Notes: generated by a model from the letters alone, not told the origin. DNA of 34,356 nt from Candidatus Latescibacterota bacterium (GCA_022825185.1 JAJDYK010000183.1:1-34356); one strand, 5' to 3'; numbered from the stretch's first letter, positions 15,138 to 23,259 are shown. A program made the numbers and translations.

Positions 15138-16823
15138 ATGAACAGAGCCGAATTTGAAAGCAAACTGAGCGACTACGTGCGAGGCGAGCTATCGGCTGCG
15201 GAAGCACAACAAATCGAAACCTATCTGACCGAGCATCCAGAAGCGGCTGACGACTTGGAAGCGGTGCGTACCGTGCTGGAACTGAGCGCTGACATCGGCA
15301 CCGCCGAGCCACCGGATGCACTCTTCACAGCGGCCCGCGCCAACGCGCTGGCGGCAATCCGCGCAGAGGAGAAAGACGAGCGCAAAACGCAGCTCGCGGC
15401 ATTTTGGCAGCGCCTACCGCGGCCAGTGTACCTGTCAGGGCTAGCCGCCATGCTAGCTGGGGTAGTATTTGGGGTGCTGTGGCAGGGTACCTCTTCGGCG
15501 TGGGCCGAGGTGGTAGCCGAGGTGCGCAAGCTGAACTCTGTGCGCGTAGAGGGCTGGTTTCGTGGAGAAAAGGGAGAACAGGTGCCGGTGCAGCAATGGA
15601 TCAAGTCCCCGCACTCTTTCCGCACTGAAGTAGGCATCGGCGCGGCGCGGCGCGCTGTCGTGGTGACCGACGCGAAAATGCAGATGTACGCAGATGGCGT
15701 CTGGTATGGAAAAGACATCAACGCGGAAGACGCGTGGTCCATAGATAAGCTCGCCGAGCAACTAGCGCTGCCCGCACGCGGGAAACTAGAACTTCGGAGC
15801 TACCAAATTGAGCGCGAGGATCGGGGGGCAACGGAGCTTTTTTCGATTTGGCAACGCTCCTCGCTGGGGAGTAAGACCCCGGCGGATATCCGCTATGAGG
15901 TCGAAGTAGATGCTCAGACGCGGTTGCCCAACCACTCCCGCGTTTATCTGGATGTGGGCCAAGAAGATTGGGAGTTGGTCAGCGAGTTGAACTATCTGGA
16001 TTACAATGTACCGCTGGCGGACGAGCTTTTCGCGATCGCCGGTGATGCGATCCAGCCATTGACCCTTTCGGCATCTGAGGCGAATCCGTTCGGTATGATG
16101 TTAGAACCATTTGTACCGTGGAACAGGACGTTTTACATGCCCCTAGACGGCATGGACATCATCGTCCATCCTCCTTCGGATGACCCGAGCAAGGGCTTAG
16201 GGGGCCTCGCTTCTTCCACAGCAGGCGAGATCACGCGCTACGAATTTCACCGCACTCGGCTGGCCGAAATCGCGCGGAACCTTGGAGAAATGCCAGTAGA
16301 AGTTCCGGCGCAAGAATTGGCCGAGCAGAGCTACTCTACGCGGATTGCCTATAGCCATCGCCTGACTCCCACCGAGCGCATCCAACGCCTCGGTCGCCGC
16401 TTTGGTTTTGTCGCTGACGTGGAAGAGCGACAGGGCACTAAGACGCGCTGGCTTTTTACCCAAGACGGCTCCGAGTTTCCAACAAACCCGCAAGCGGGAG
16501 ATTCTGAAACCAATGGCTACAATTACTACGCTACGGGACATCCGCTCGGGTTTGCGATCCAAGGTATGCTCTTGAACGCCGCGCTCAACGATCTAGTCGA
16601 AGGCTACAACCAAGACCTCGACGAAATCGAGCTGCAATGGGACGGCGCGGCAGCAGACAATCCCTTTGAGCGCCTAGTAGATATCGCCATCGATTTCTCC
16701 GACGGCTGGGACGTGGCTCTCGATTATTTGCACGAGCAATTCGGGGTGGAAATGAAGCGCGTATCCGAGCCGATCACCTACGAGGTATTGGTGCTGCGTC
16801 CGCCCAGCGAAGGCGCAAAGTAA
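15138..16823 (+). CDS. Transmembrane anti-sigma factor with a large periplasmic region
   Basis: From ATG 15138 the protein is 561 residues. The cytoplasmic N-terminus (1-95; FESKLSDYVRGELSAAEAQQ, TEHPEAADDLEAV) has the helical layout of zinc-finger-like anti-sigma domains but lacks the H-x3-C-x2-C zinc motif. One membrane helix follows (about 98-115; YLSGLAAMLAGVVFGVLW). The next region (about 120-310) resembles LolA/RseB/MucB lipid-binding folds. The C-terminal part ends in LDYLHEQFGVEMKRV...YEVLVLRPP, like the end of DUF3738/TIGR03435 proteins. Both domain matches are by eye. It probably holds the co-encoded sigma factor at the membrane and senses periplasmic conditions. Its stop is 4 bases from the convergent MFS gene. 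Confidence 0.8.
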   Translation: MNRAEFESKLSDYVRGELSAAEAQQIETYLTEHPEAADDLEAVRTVLELSADIGTAEPPDALFTAARANALAAIRAEEKDERKTQLAAFWQRLPRPVYLSGLAAMLAGVVFGVLWQGTSSAWAEVVAEVRKLNSVRVEGWFRGEKGEQVPVQQWIKSPHSFRTEVGIGAARRAVVVTDAKMQMYADGVWYGKDINAEDAWSIDKLAEQLALPARGKLELRSYQIEREDRGATELFSIWQRSSLGSKTPADIRYEVEVDAQTRLPNHSRVYLDVGQEDWELVSELNYLDYNVPLADELFAIAGDAIQPLTLSASEANPFGMMLEPFVPWNRTFYMPLDGMDIIVHPPSDDPSKGLGGLASSTAGEITRYEFHRTRLAEIARNLGEMPVEVPAQELAEQSYSTRIAYSHRLTPTERIQRLGRRFGFVADVEERQGTKTRWLFTQDGSEFPTNPQAGDSETNGYNYYATGHPLGFAIQGMLLNAALNDLVEGYNQDLDEIELQWDGAAADNPFERLVDIAIDFSDGWDVALDYLHEQFGVEMKRVSEPITYEVLVLRPPSEGAK

Positions 16824-16827
16824 GCAT

Positions 16828-18093
16828 TCACGCGCCTTCGTCTGTCAGGCGTTTGGCGTACTCGCCGCGCGGGATGCGGAAGTAACCCTGAAAGTAGAGC
16901 ACGCCCGCAGCCGTAATCACGGCACTGCACAAAAACAACGCCCGATACCCCAGCGCGTCGATCATCCAGCCGCCGCCGAGCGAAACGCCAGCGATGCTGA
17001 TGCCATAGGCCATAGTCAGCGCCGAACTCATGGTCACCCGCCAGCGCTCGGGGACCAGCTCCTGCTGAAAGACAATATAGACCGAGCGGCGGATCGAACT
17101 GAGAGCGACCAGGGCCATACAGGCGGCTCCGGCCACCGCCCAATGGGCGATCAACGCGAGGGGGATGAGGCACAGCACCATCGCCCCAGCCCCCACGGTT
17201 ATCACCGGCACCCGACCAAAACGCCGACTGAGTGCAGGAGCGGCCAGCGCAGTACAGGCGGCTAGTAGCTGGCCGCCGGCAGTCAGACTCCCGATCAGCG
17301 CCGTGGAGACCCCGAGGCCGTCGTCCATATAGACATTGAAGAAGACGCGGAGACTGTTTTCCGCAGCCATCTGCAAAAAGGTGACCAAGCTCAAGGCGAG
17401 GACGATGGCCAAGGGAAAGGGCGTCGCCGCGCCGCGTTCCCTAGCGGGCGGTTTGGGCGGACGGGAGCGGGTGGCGGCGATAGCACCAGCGCTGATGAAT
17501 AGCACACCAGCGGCCAGCAGCAGCGGATAGCGGTAGGGGGCCGGGTGGTCTTCGGGCAGGCCGAGGAGCGCAGAGAACAGGCCGGGCAGCAGGCCACCGC
17601 ACAAACTACCGGCAAAACCCGCCAGCGGCCACAGCGCCACCTGCGTCGAGAACACGTGATTGCGCAGGCGCGGCGGGCAGATCAGCGTTAGGAAGGGAAT
17701 CGAGCAGACGAGGAAGAGCGTATTGCCGAGGACGCCGAGGGCATACGCCCCCATGATCCAAGCGAGCTGTGCGGCGGTAGGAGCAAACTCGCTGAGGGGC
17801 AACAAGCCAAAACCGAGAGCGGCGACCACCATGCCGACGATCATGCTCCGCCGCGCCCCCCAGCGGTTGGCCAACAGCCCTGCGGGCATACTCAAGAGGG
17901 CAAACGACAGCGCGCCAACGGCATTGACTTGGCCGATCAATTGGGGGCCATAGCCCAAGCGCAAAAGATACAGATTGAGCAGGACCGTATAGACGCCGCC
18001 GAAAATCGTAAAGCCGATCAAGGCTTGGCTGAAAAGCACTAGGCGCACGTCGCGGTTGAAAAGCGTCAGCGCCTCGCGATGAGTGGATACCAA
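16828..18093 (-). CDS. Major facilitator superfamily transporter
   Basis: The 421-residue protein has about twelve membrane segments and MFS signatures: a loop 2-3 A-like motif (GLLANRWGARRSMIVG), repeated in the second half (PALSRRFGRVPVITVG). The central loop after the sixth helix is basic and proline-rich (TRSRPPKPPARERG). The substrate cannot be assigned. The start is TTG 18093 (LVSTHREALTLF); no better start is in frame and the ribosome-binding site is poor. It is divergent from the SUMF1-fold gene, 91 bases away, and convergent with the anti-sigma gene. Confidence 0.85.
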   Translation of the reverse strand: MVSTHREALTLFNRDVRLVLFSQALIGFTIFGGVYTVLLNLYLLRLGYGPQLIGQVNAVGALSFALLSMPAGLLANRWGARRSMIVGMVVAALGFGLLPLSEFAPTAAQLAWIMGAYALGVLGNTLFLVCSIPFLTLICPPRLRNHVFSTQVALWPLAGFAGSLCGGLLPGLFSALLGLPEDHPAPYRYPLLLAAGVLFISAGAIAATRSRPPKPPARERGAATPFPLAIVLALSLVTFLQMAAENSLRVFFNVYMDDGLGVSTALIGSLTAGGQLLAACTALAAPALSRRFGRVPVITVGAGAMVLCLIPLALIAHWAVAGAACMALVALSSIRRSVYIVFQQELVPERWRVTMSSALTMAYGISIAGVSLGGGWMIDALGYRALFLCSAVITAAGVLYFQGYFRIPRGEYAKRLTDEGA

Positions 18094-18184
18094 TTTCTTT
18101 TTTGACGAAATGGGAGAGGTCAGTTATGTATAGGGCGGTAAATCAACGGCTCGCGGCGAATAAAGGCAATGCAGCAGAGGCGAT

Positions 18185-19102
18185 ATGGCACGCAGCGGAA
18201 TTCTTTGGTGCTTGTTGGCATGGGCACCGAGCGTCTTAGCCCAAGAGATAGTCCAAGTGCAGACGTCGGCTGGCACCATGCACGAGTTGGCCCGCGTCGC
18301 CGCCGGTTATTTTGCGATGGGATCGGCCGAGGGACGGGCGGACGAGCAGCCGGTTCACCAAATCTACCTCGACGATTTCTACATCGACCGCTTTGAGGTC
18401 AACAACGACCAGTACGCGGCCTTTTTGAACGACATTGACCGCAACGCAGACGAGGAAGGGCACCTGCTGCTCGATGTGCGCGACGCCGACGTGCAGATCC
18501 GCTACTCCAACGCGGGATACGCGCCGCTTCCCGGCACCGAGCAGCGGCCAGTTGCCGAAGTCTCGTGGTACGGTGCCCGCGCGTATTGCACTTGGGCCGG
18601 TATGCAGTTGCCGACCGAGGCCATGTGGGAAAAGGCCGCCCGCGGCATTGACGGCCGCATCTATCCCTGGGGCAATTCCATTGACCGCAGCCGGGCCAAC
18701 TACGGCCGTGAGGACTGCTGCCGCGGCGACGCTAGCGACGGCTTTTTCGACTCGGCTCCGGTCGGCTCTTATCAGCGCGGGATTTCGCCCTATGGGGCCT
18801 ACGACATGGGGGGCAATGTCTGGGAATGGGTGGTGGATTGGTACGGCGAGGAGTACTACGCGCAAAGCCCCGAGCGCGATCCGCAGGGGCCGGATGCAGG
18901 AATCAGCCGAGTGCTTCGCGGCGGGTCGATGAGCAGCGACCCGTATCGCCTGCGCGCCACCGACCGCAGCGGGCTGCCGCCTTCGGCGAGCTACGTCATC
19001 GTCGGATTCCGCTGCGCTGCGCGCGAACTCCCCGCTACGGCAGTGCAGTCCGCAAGTTGGGGACAAATAAAGCGCATGGCAGAGGACGACAATGCGCGAT
19101 AA
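18185..19102 (+). CDS. Secreted SUMF1/FGE-fold protein lacking catalytic cysteines
   Basis: A signal peptide (MARSGILWCLLAWAPSVLAQ) precedes a sulfatase-modifying-factor fold of about 260 residues. Its hallmarks are YFAMGS, DFYIDRFEVNNDQYAAFLN, VSWYGARAYCTWAG, LPTEAMWEKAARG, YPWGN, GGNVWEWVVDWYG, RVLRGGSMSSDPYRLRATDR and VGFRCA. In true formylglycine-generating enzymes the RGGS segment is followed by the catalytic cysteine pair. Here that segment reads SMSSDPYRLR with no cysteine, so sulfatase activation is unlikely. A binding or structural role is more probable. Cys-Cys in REDCCRGD may form disulphides. GAGG lies 5-8 bases before ATG 18185. A strong hairpin follows the gene. Confidence 0.85.
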   Translation: MARSGILWCLLAWAPSVLAQEIVQVQTSAGTMHELARVAAGYFAMGSAEGRADEQPVHQIYLDDFYIDRFEVNNDQYAAFLNDIDRNADEEGHLLLDVRDADVQIRYSNAGYAPLPGTEQRPVAEVSWYGARAYCTWAGMQLPTEAMWEKAARGIDGRIYPWGNSIDRSRANYGREDCCRGDASDGFFDSAPVGSYQRGISPYGAYDMGGNVWEWVVDWYGEEYYAQSPERDPQGPDAGISRVLRGGSMSSDPYRLRATDRSGLPPSASYVIVGFRCAARELPATAVQSASWGQIKRMAEDDNAR

Positions 19103-19117
19103 CCCGCACAAATGCAA

Positions 19118-19149
19118 CAGCCCCTCAGCTTGTGCAAGCTGAGGGGCTG
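19118..19149. terminator. Perfect 14-bp hairpin between SUMF1-fold gene and tRNA-Phe
   Basis: CAGCCCCTCAGCTT (19118-19131) and AAGCTGAGGGGCTG (19136-19149) are perfectly complementary around a GTGC loop. The symmetry lets it serve both the plus-strand gene that ends at 19102 and the minus-strand tRNA that ends at 19160. The U-tracts on both sides are weak. Confidence 0.7.
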
Positions 19150-19159
19150 GTTATAATAG

Positions 19160-19235
19160 TGGTGGCGCCTCGCGGAATCGAACCGCGGACACAGAGATTT
19201 TCAGTCTCCTGCTCTACCTACTGAGCTAAAGCGCC
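19160..19235 (-). tRNA. tRNA-Phe (GAA), CCA encoded
   Basis: On the minus strand 76 bases fold into a canonical cloverleaf. The acceptor GGCGCTT pairs with AGGCGCC (one G-U). The D arm is GCTC...GAGC. The anticodon stem GGAGA/TCTCT encloses loop CTGAAAA, giving anticodon GAA. The T arm is CGCGG-TTCGATT-CCGCG. Discriminator A is followed by an encoded CCA (19162-19160). Confidence 0.97.
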
Positions 19236-19253
19236 ACCAAAAGGAAGATTAAA

Positions 19254-19281
19254 ATTAAAGCCCCCCCATTTGCATTGTCAA
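19254..19281 (-). promoter_or_regulatory. Sigma-70 promoter for tRNA-Phe
   Basis: On the minus strand a consensus TTGACA (19281-19276) is followed by a 16-base G-rich spacer and TTTAAT (19259-19254). Transcription would start near 19247, about 12 bases before the tRNA 5' end. The -35 box lies just upstream of the start codon of the opposing GAF-like gene. Confidence 0.7.
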
Positions 19282-19290
19282 GGATGTGCC

Positions 19291-19812
19291 ATGCCCGTCT
19301 CGATCATTCCGTTCAACATGCCCGAACCAGCTGAAATTCCTCCCCACATCGTCACATCACTCGAAGCCATGTCCCCAGACCAAGCCGTAATCCAAGGCAT
19401 GGATTTGCTGCTGGGCATTGAAGCGGCAGACACCATCGTATATGAGCGCGTCGGCCAAGGGGTCGTCCACACGGCTGGCGCAGGAGCCGAGGTTCTGCAA
19501 CGGGTGCTGGAACAAGACGGCGTGCGCTCCTTCGCCGATCAGGACGGGGCCGGTCACTCCGCGTTGTTGCTGGTGGGACAGGCCAGTGCCGACGAAGAAA
19601 GCCCCCTGCCAGCAGGAGTGGTGAGATTCCTCCTGGAGGGGGCTGAAAGCGGATCTATCGGCTTTAGCTACGTGTTGCCACTCAAGGCTGGCGACGGCCA
19701 GCTATGGGGCGCGTTGACGCTGATTCGCCGCGCGGCGAGCGGGCCACTCAATCACGAGCAGCCCAACCTGTGCGAGGGCATGCGGCGCGTATTGAGCCGG
19801 AGGCGCGATTAG
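19291..19812 (+). CDS. GAF-like domain protein of unknown function
   Basis: From ATG 19291 (AAGGA 7-11 bases upstream) the protein is 173 residues. It reads like a single GAF-type sensor domain: an N-terminal helix (ASDTIVYERV-like segment at LLGIEAADTIVYERV), a middle region (VRSFADQDGAGHSALLLVGQ), and a strand-rich C-terminus (GSIGFSYVLPLKAGDGQLWGALTLIRRA) typical of GAF core strands. No ligand-binding signature is certain and there is no output domain, so the role is open. The last codon and stop overlap the convergent glutaredoxin stop by 4 bases. Confidence 0.6.
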   Translation: MPVSIIPFNMPEPAEIPPHIVTSLEAMSPDQAVIQGMDLLLGIEAADTIVYERVGQGVVHTAGAGAEVLQRVLEQDGVRSFADQDGAGHSALLLVGQASADEESPLPAGVVRFLLEGAESGSIGFSYVLPLKAGDGQLWGALTLIRRAASGPLNHEQPNLCEGMRRVLSRRRD

Positions 19813-20078
19813 GCCGAGACCGGCTCGACGACTCCGTTTTCAAGCATCCAAGCCTCGACCTCATCGCCATCGACGTCGGCCAGCATCTGGCCGTTGATCT
19901 CGACGCAGGGCGAGAGGGGCTGGCCGCTTTTCTGCACCATCTCAGCGTAAATATCTGGATTGTTGATAATGTCTTTGTCTTCGTATGCCAAGCCGTATTT
20001 GGCGAAGGTGGTGCGCACGCTATTGCTCCAGCCGCAAACCGGCTTCAGATAGGCGACGATATGGGGGTTTTCGGCCAT
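19809..20078 (-). CDS. Glutaredoxin-like protein, monothiol CGWS
   Basis: The 89-residue protein has the thioredoxin-fold glutaredoxin layout: IVAYLKPVCGWSNSVRTTF with Cys15 as the only active-site cysteine (CxxS), a cis-Pro region at PLSPCVEINGQ, and a C-terminal ADVDGDEVEAWM in place of the usual TVP/GG-DDL. CGWS differs from the CGFS of iron-sulphur monothiol glutaredoxins, so either a reductase or an Fe-S role is possible. AAAGGA precedes ATG 20078 and a strong promoter lies at 20127-20154. Confidence 0.8.
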   Translation of the reverse strand: MAENPHIVAYLKPVCGWSNSVRTTFAKYGLAYEDKDIINNPDIYAEMVQKSGQPLSPCVEINGQMLADVDGDEVEAWMLENGVVEPVSA

Positions 20079-20126
20079 GATTGGGATTCCTTTCTGGCGT
20101 GATAGAAACGATCTTGCGTTTGGTGG

Positions 20127-20154
20127 AATATAGAGATGCGCCCCTCTCTGTCAA
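20127..20154 (-). promoter_or_regulatory. Sigma-70 promoter for the glutaredoxin gene
   Basis: On the minus strand consensus TTGACA (20154-20149), a 16-base spacer and TATATT (20132-20127). It lies about 50 bases upstream of the ATG. Confidence 0.65.
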
Positions 20155-20170
20155 GCAGCGCATCGAGTGA

Positions 20171-20199
20171 TTGACGAACCGAATACCCAATGTTACATT
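20171..20199 (+). promoter_or_regulatory. Sigma-70 promoter for murA
   Basis: TTGACG (20171-20176), an exact 17-base spacer, and TACATT (20194-20199), about 57 bases before the murA ATG. The region between the two divergent promoters is only about 16 bases. Confidence 0.6.
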
Positions 20200-20256
20200 T
20201 GGATTATCCCCCTCCCCTTGGTGTGTTTGCCCGTCCTCTTAACTTCAGGAGTAGTA

Positions 20257-21528
20257 ATGAGTTCTACCGAAGTTCTTTTCGTGCGCGGCGGACGTCCTCT
20301 CCAAGGTGAGGTCGAGGTCCAAGGCTCCAAAAACGCCGCTTTGCCCATGTTGGCCGCTTCGCTGTTGGCCACCGAAGGGCAAACCGTTCTGCATCGGGTC
20401 CCCCCGGTCAACGACGTATTGGTGGCTCTAGAAGTGTTGCGTCGGCTCGGCGCGCACGTAGATTACGATGCAACCGAAGGAGTGGCCGTCCTAGACACCC
20501 GCGATGTCAAAGAGCACCGGCTGCCCGCGGATTTGACTAATCGCTTCCGCGCCTCGCTGCTTTTCGTCGGTCCGCTGTTGGCCCGCTTTGGCCGCGCATG
20601 GATCCAAGAGGTCGGCGGCTGCACGATTGGCTCGCGACCGACCGACTATCACTATCGCGGCTTTGCCCGGCTCGGAGCCGAGGTCGAAGGCGTCAACGGC
20701 GGCGGCATCGGCGCGGTGGCCAAGCAGCTATCCGGTTCCTTTATGTACTGCGACCTGCCCAGCCATACGGGAGTGGAAAACCTCATTATGGCCTCCTGTC
20801 TAGCAAAAGGGGAATCCGCAATCGAAAACGCGGCCTCCGACCCGGAGATCGTCGATCTCGCATCGCTCCTACAAAAGATGGGCGCCCAAGTCGAAGGAGT
20901 CGGTACGCGGCGAGTGCATATCAAGGGAGTCCATGAGTTAGTAGGTGCCGAGCACACGATCATGTACGATCGCCTCGACGCCGGCCTCCTGATGATGGCA
21001 GGCGCGATTACCGGCGGCGACATCGCCCTCAAAGGCGTGGTGCGCGATCACCTGTACGTTTTTGAAGCCAAGCTCCAGCAGATGGGCGTCGAGATGACAG
21101 AGGAAGGGGCTTGGATGCGGGTGCGCGGACCGGAAACCCTGTCGCCGATCAACGTAGTAACCACCTTCTATCCCGGCTTTCCAACGGACTTGCAGCCCGG
21201 GATGACGGCCTTGGCGTGCATGGCTAAAGGCGACAGCTACATCCGCGAGACCGTATTCGAAGATCGCCTCGGCCACGTCAAGGCCCTGCGCTCCTTCGGC
21301 GCTCGCATTGCACCGGAAAAAGACCGCTTGGTGTTGGTACACGGGCCGGCTCAGCTCAAAGGGGCCAAGGTCAAGGCCATGGATATTCGCGCCGGGGCCG
21401 CCTGCGTACTCGCCGGTCTAGCGGCCGAGGGTTGCACCGAGATCAGCAACCTCTACCAACTCGACCGGGGGCACACCCACCTCGAGCACCGCCTGAGGGC
21501 CTTGGGTGCCGACATCGAAAGACACTAA
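20257..21528 (+). CDS. murA: UDP-N-acetylglucosamine 1-carboxyvinyltransferase
   Basis: MurA adds enolpyruvate to UDP-GlcNAc, the first committed step of peptidoglycan synthesis, in the cytosol. The 423-residue protein is full length. It has the substrate-binding GSKNAALP near the N-terminus (Lys25), the active-site loop GGCTIGSRP with Cys122 in the position of E. coli Cys115, ENAASDPEIVDLA, and the C-terminal DIRAGAACVLAGL. Because the loop has Cys and not Asp, fosfomycin sensitivity would be expected. CAGGAG lies 9 bases before ATG 20257, so the 30 residues upstream in the open frame (from 20167) are not coding. A terminator follows directly. Confidence 0.95.
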   Translation: MSSTEVLFVRGGRPLQGEVEVQGSKNAALPMLAASLLATEGQTVLHRVPPVNDVLVALEVLRRLGAHVDYDATEGVAVLDTRDVKEHRLPADLTNRFRASLLFVGPLLARFGRAWIQEVGGCTIGSRPTDYHYRGFARLGAEVEGVNGGGIGAVAKQLSGSFMYCDLPSHTGVENLIMASCLAKGESAIENAASDPEIVDLASLLQKMGAQVEGVGTRRVHIKGVHELVGAEHTIMYDRLDAGLLMMAGAITGGDIALKGVVRDHLYVFEAKLQQMGVEMTEEGAWMRVRGPETLSPINVVTTFYPGFPTDLQPGMTALACMAKGDSYIRETVFEDRLGHVKALRSFGARIAPEKDRLVLVHGPAQLKGAKVKAMDIRAGAACVLAGLAAEGCTEISNLYQLDRGHTHLEHRLRALGADIERH

Positions 21529-21552
21529 GGCGCGTTGTGCCTAACGCGAATA

Positions 21553-21590
21553 AGCGGTCGGGAGCTTGCGGCTCTCGGCCGCTTTTTTTT
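21553..21590 (+). terminator. Rho-independent terminator after murA
   Basis: A 13-bp stem (21553-21565 with 21571-21583, two G-T wobbles) with loop TTGCG leads into eight Ts (21583-21590). Confidence 0.85.
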
Positions 21591-21619
21591 GTTTGTCTAT
21601 CACTACATAGGAGACCACC

Positions 21620-23068
21620 ATGATCGTAAATCCCGACACAGTGTATTTAGCGCGCTCGCCCATCGACCGCGCCGACGCTCCTTTTGCGACCTACCAGGAG
21701 TTGGCCCATCGCACTCTCGCGGCCCTTGAGGTGCCGTTACCTGACGCAGGCACCATCTTGCTCAAGCCCAACGCCACGGTGCTCTATCCACCGGAAAAGC
21801 GCGTCATCACCCATCCCGGATTTGTCGGCGGCCTGCTCGACGCCCTGCGCAACCGCGGCGTATCCGCCGAGCGCATGGTAGTTGCCGACGGCCAGTCCGG
21901 GGAAAACCCCACGGCCGGGCACACTTGGGAACTATGCGGCTATCGCGCCATGACCGATGAGCGGGGCGTGCGGCTCGCAGAAATGAACACCGACGAGGAT
22001 TCCCGCGTCGTCGAGGTCGCCGACGGCGTAGTGTACGAGCGCTATCCCCTGTACCGGGAAGTGACCGACTGCGCCTTCTTTTTTAACGTCCCCCTCGCCA
22101 AGTGCCACAACTTGGGCTGCACGACCTTGTCGATTAAAAATCTGATGGGCATCATCGCCAAGCCCGAGCGGCACCTGTGCGTGATCCAAGAGGTGGACAA
22201 GCCTTACGCCGAGGACCTGTGGCGGCTGACCGATAGCGGCTACAGCCTCTTTGAAGACCGCTTCTATCACAAGCTCTGCGATCTATTGGTCGCGCTGCGC
22301 GGCTTGGGGATGCCGCGGCTTTCAGTGGTAGATGGCCTAGTCGGCCGCGACGGCACGGCGTTCAACGAAGGAGGCAACTACCCCCTCGGCTGGGCTGTGG
22401 CCGGCGTCAACGAGGTACACGTAGATACAGTCGCCACCTATCTGATGGGCCTCGATCCGCAGGCCACTCCCTATCTGCAATTCGCCCACGCCCGCGGCTT
22501 GGGGACCATCGCCCCTGAGGAAATCGAAGTCGTTAATCTCGCCAGCGGCACGCCACTCTCTGGCACGGCCCTCGCCGAGCTGCGGCCTGCCGCGCCGCTG
22601 ATGCCCATCTCCCGCTTCAAAGGCGGCTACTACAAGCGCTTTCGCACCGATGGATCGGCCGTGCCCTGGCGCTTGGACGAGGTCAATGCCCAACGCCAGC
22701 AGGACGGTCTGGCACCCGTTCCCTATGAGCCAGCGCCTGAGCACACCCTCCGCGCCTGCCAACGAGCGGTAGATGAGTGGATCGCCGATGTCGGCGTGCG
22801 CTACTTCTCCGAGCTGACCAATACGGTCGTGCTGATGGAGGAAGTCGGCGAGTTGGCGCGGATTATGGCCCGCACCTATGGAGAGCAGAGCTTTAAGGAG
22901 GGCGAGGAAGCCGACCTCGGCATGGAGATGGCCGACGTGCTCTTCGTCCTCATCTGCCTCGCCAATCAAACCGGAGTCGATTTAGAGGAATCCTTCCAGC
23001 GCGCGCTGGCCAAAAAGACCCGACGCGACCGCCGGCGTCACGCGGAAAATCCCAAACTCCAATCTTGA
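21620..23068 (+). CDS. DUF362 protein fused to a C-terminal MazG-like pyrophosphohydrolase
   Basis: The 482-residue protein has two parts. Residues about 1-340 match the DUF362 family (ILLKPNATVLYPP, VVADGQSGENPT, FFFNVPLAKCHNLGCTTLSIKNLMG, VVDGLVGRDG), whose enzymology is largely unknown. Residues about 375-482 are a MazG-like nucleotide pyrophosphohydrolase: RAVDEWIADVGVRYFSELTN, MEEVGELARIM with Glu407, Glu408 and Glu411, and MEMADVLFVL with Glu436 and Asp439. These are the EExxE and ExxD magnesium ligands. Both parts look intact and in one frame. Standalone MazG-like proteins of this type are about 110 residues, so a whole domain has been appended. AGGAG precedes the ATG. The gene is alone between the murA terminator and a MITE. 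Confidence 0.85.
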   Translation: MIVNPDTVYLARSPIDRADAPFATYQELAHRTLAALEVPLPDAGTILLKPNATVLYPPEKRVITHPGFVGGLLDALRNRGVSAERMVVADGQSGENPTAGHTWELCGYRAMTDERGVRLAEMNTDEDSRVVEVADGVVYERYPLYREVTDCAFFFNVPLAKCHNLGCTTLSIKNLMGIIAKPERHLCVIQEVDKPYAEDLWRLTDSGYSLFEDRFYHKLCDLLVALRGLGMPRLSVVDGLVGRDGTAFNEGGNYPLGWAVAGVNEVHVDTVATYLMGLDPQATPYLQFAHARGLGTIAPEEIEVVNLASGTPLSGTALAELRPAAPLMPISRFKGGYYKRFRTDGSAVPWRLDEVNAQRQQDGLAPVPYEPAPEHTLRACQRAVDEWIADVGVRYFSELTNTVVLMEEVGELARIMARTYGEQSFKEGEEADLGMEMADVLFVLICLANQTGVDLEESFQRALAKKTRRDRRRHAENPKLQS

Positions 23069-23082
23069 ATTTCTATACCCTC

Positions 23083-23259
23083 GCTGATGTTACGCAGCTA
23101 TCGTTATCTGCGGTTTCCTACCGTCCCGTCCGGTGTCATTCCCGCGCAAGCGGGAATCCAGTCTTGTACGCGATGCGGATTTGGCACGACACCCTGTAGA
23201 GGGTGGTTTGCAAATCGCCCCCTACGTGCGCCGGCATGACAAACGCTGCGTAACGTCAG
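23083..23259. mobile_element. MITE with IS-type terminal repeats and a 6-bp target duplication
   Basis: The terminal inverted repeats CTGATGTTACGCAGC (23084-23098) and GCTGCGTAACGTCAG (23245-23259) differ at one position and match the IS end at 123-136. ACCCTC flanks the element on both sides (23077-23082 and 23260-23265), which looks like a target duplication. There is no coding capacity. Inside are a REP-type hairpin (ATTCCCGC-GCAA-GCGGGAAT, 23138-23157) and a diverged copy of the palindrome at 12348 (23196-23225). It is a non-autonomous element that the IS transposase could have moved. Confidence 0.75.
23138..23157. repeat. REP-type palindrome inside the MITE
   Basis: ATTCCCGC and GCGGGAAT form a perfect 8-bp stem around GCAA. 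This is the widespread CATTCCCGCGnnnGCGGGAATCC repeat, whose translation gives the well-known spurious SFPRKRESS peptide. Confidence 0.75.

Noticed and set aside
18120..18131. TCAGTTATGTAT, also found at 12390-12401 beside the solo IS end
   Set aside because: Twelve bases without a terminal repeat or palindrome beside it are too little to call an element remnant.
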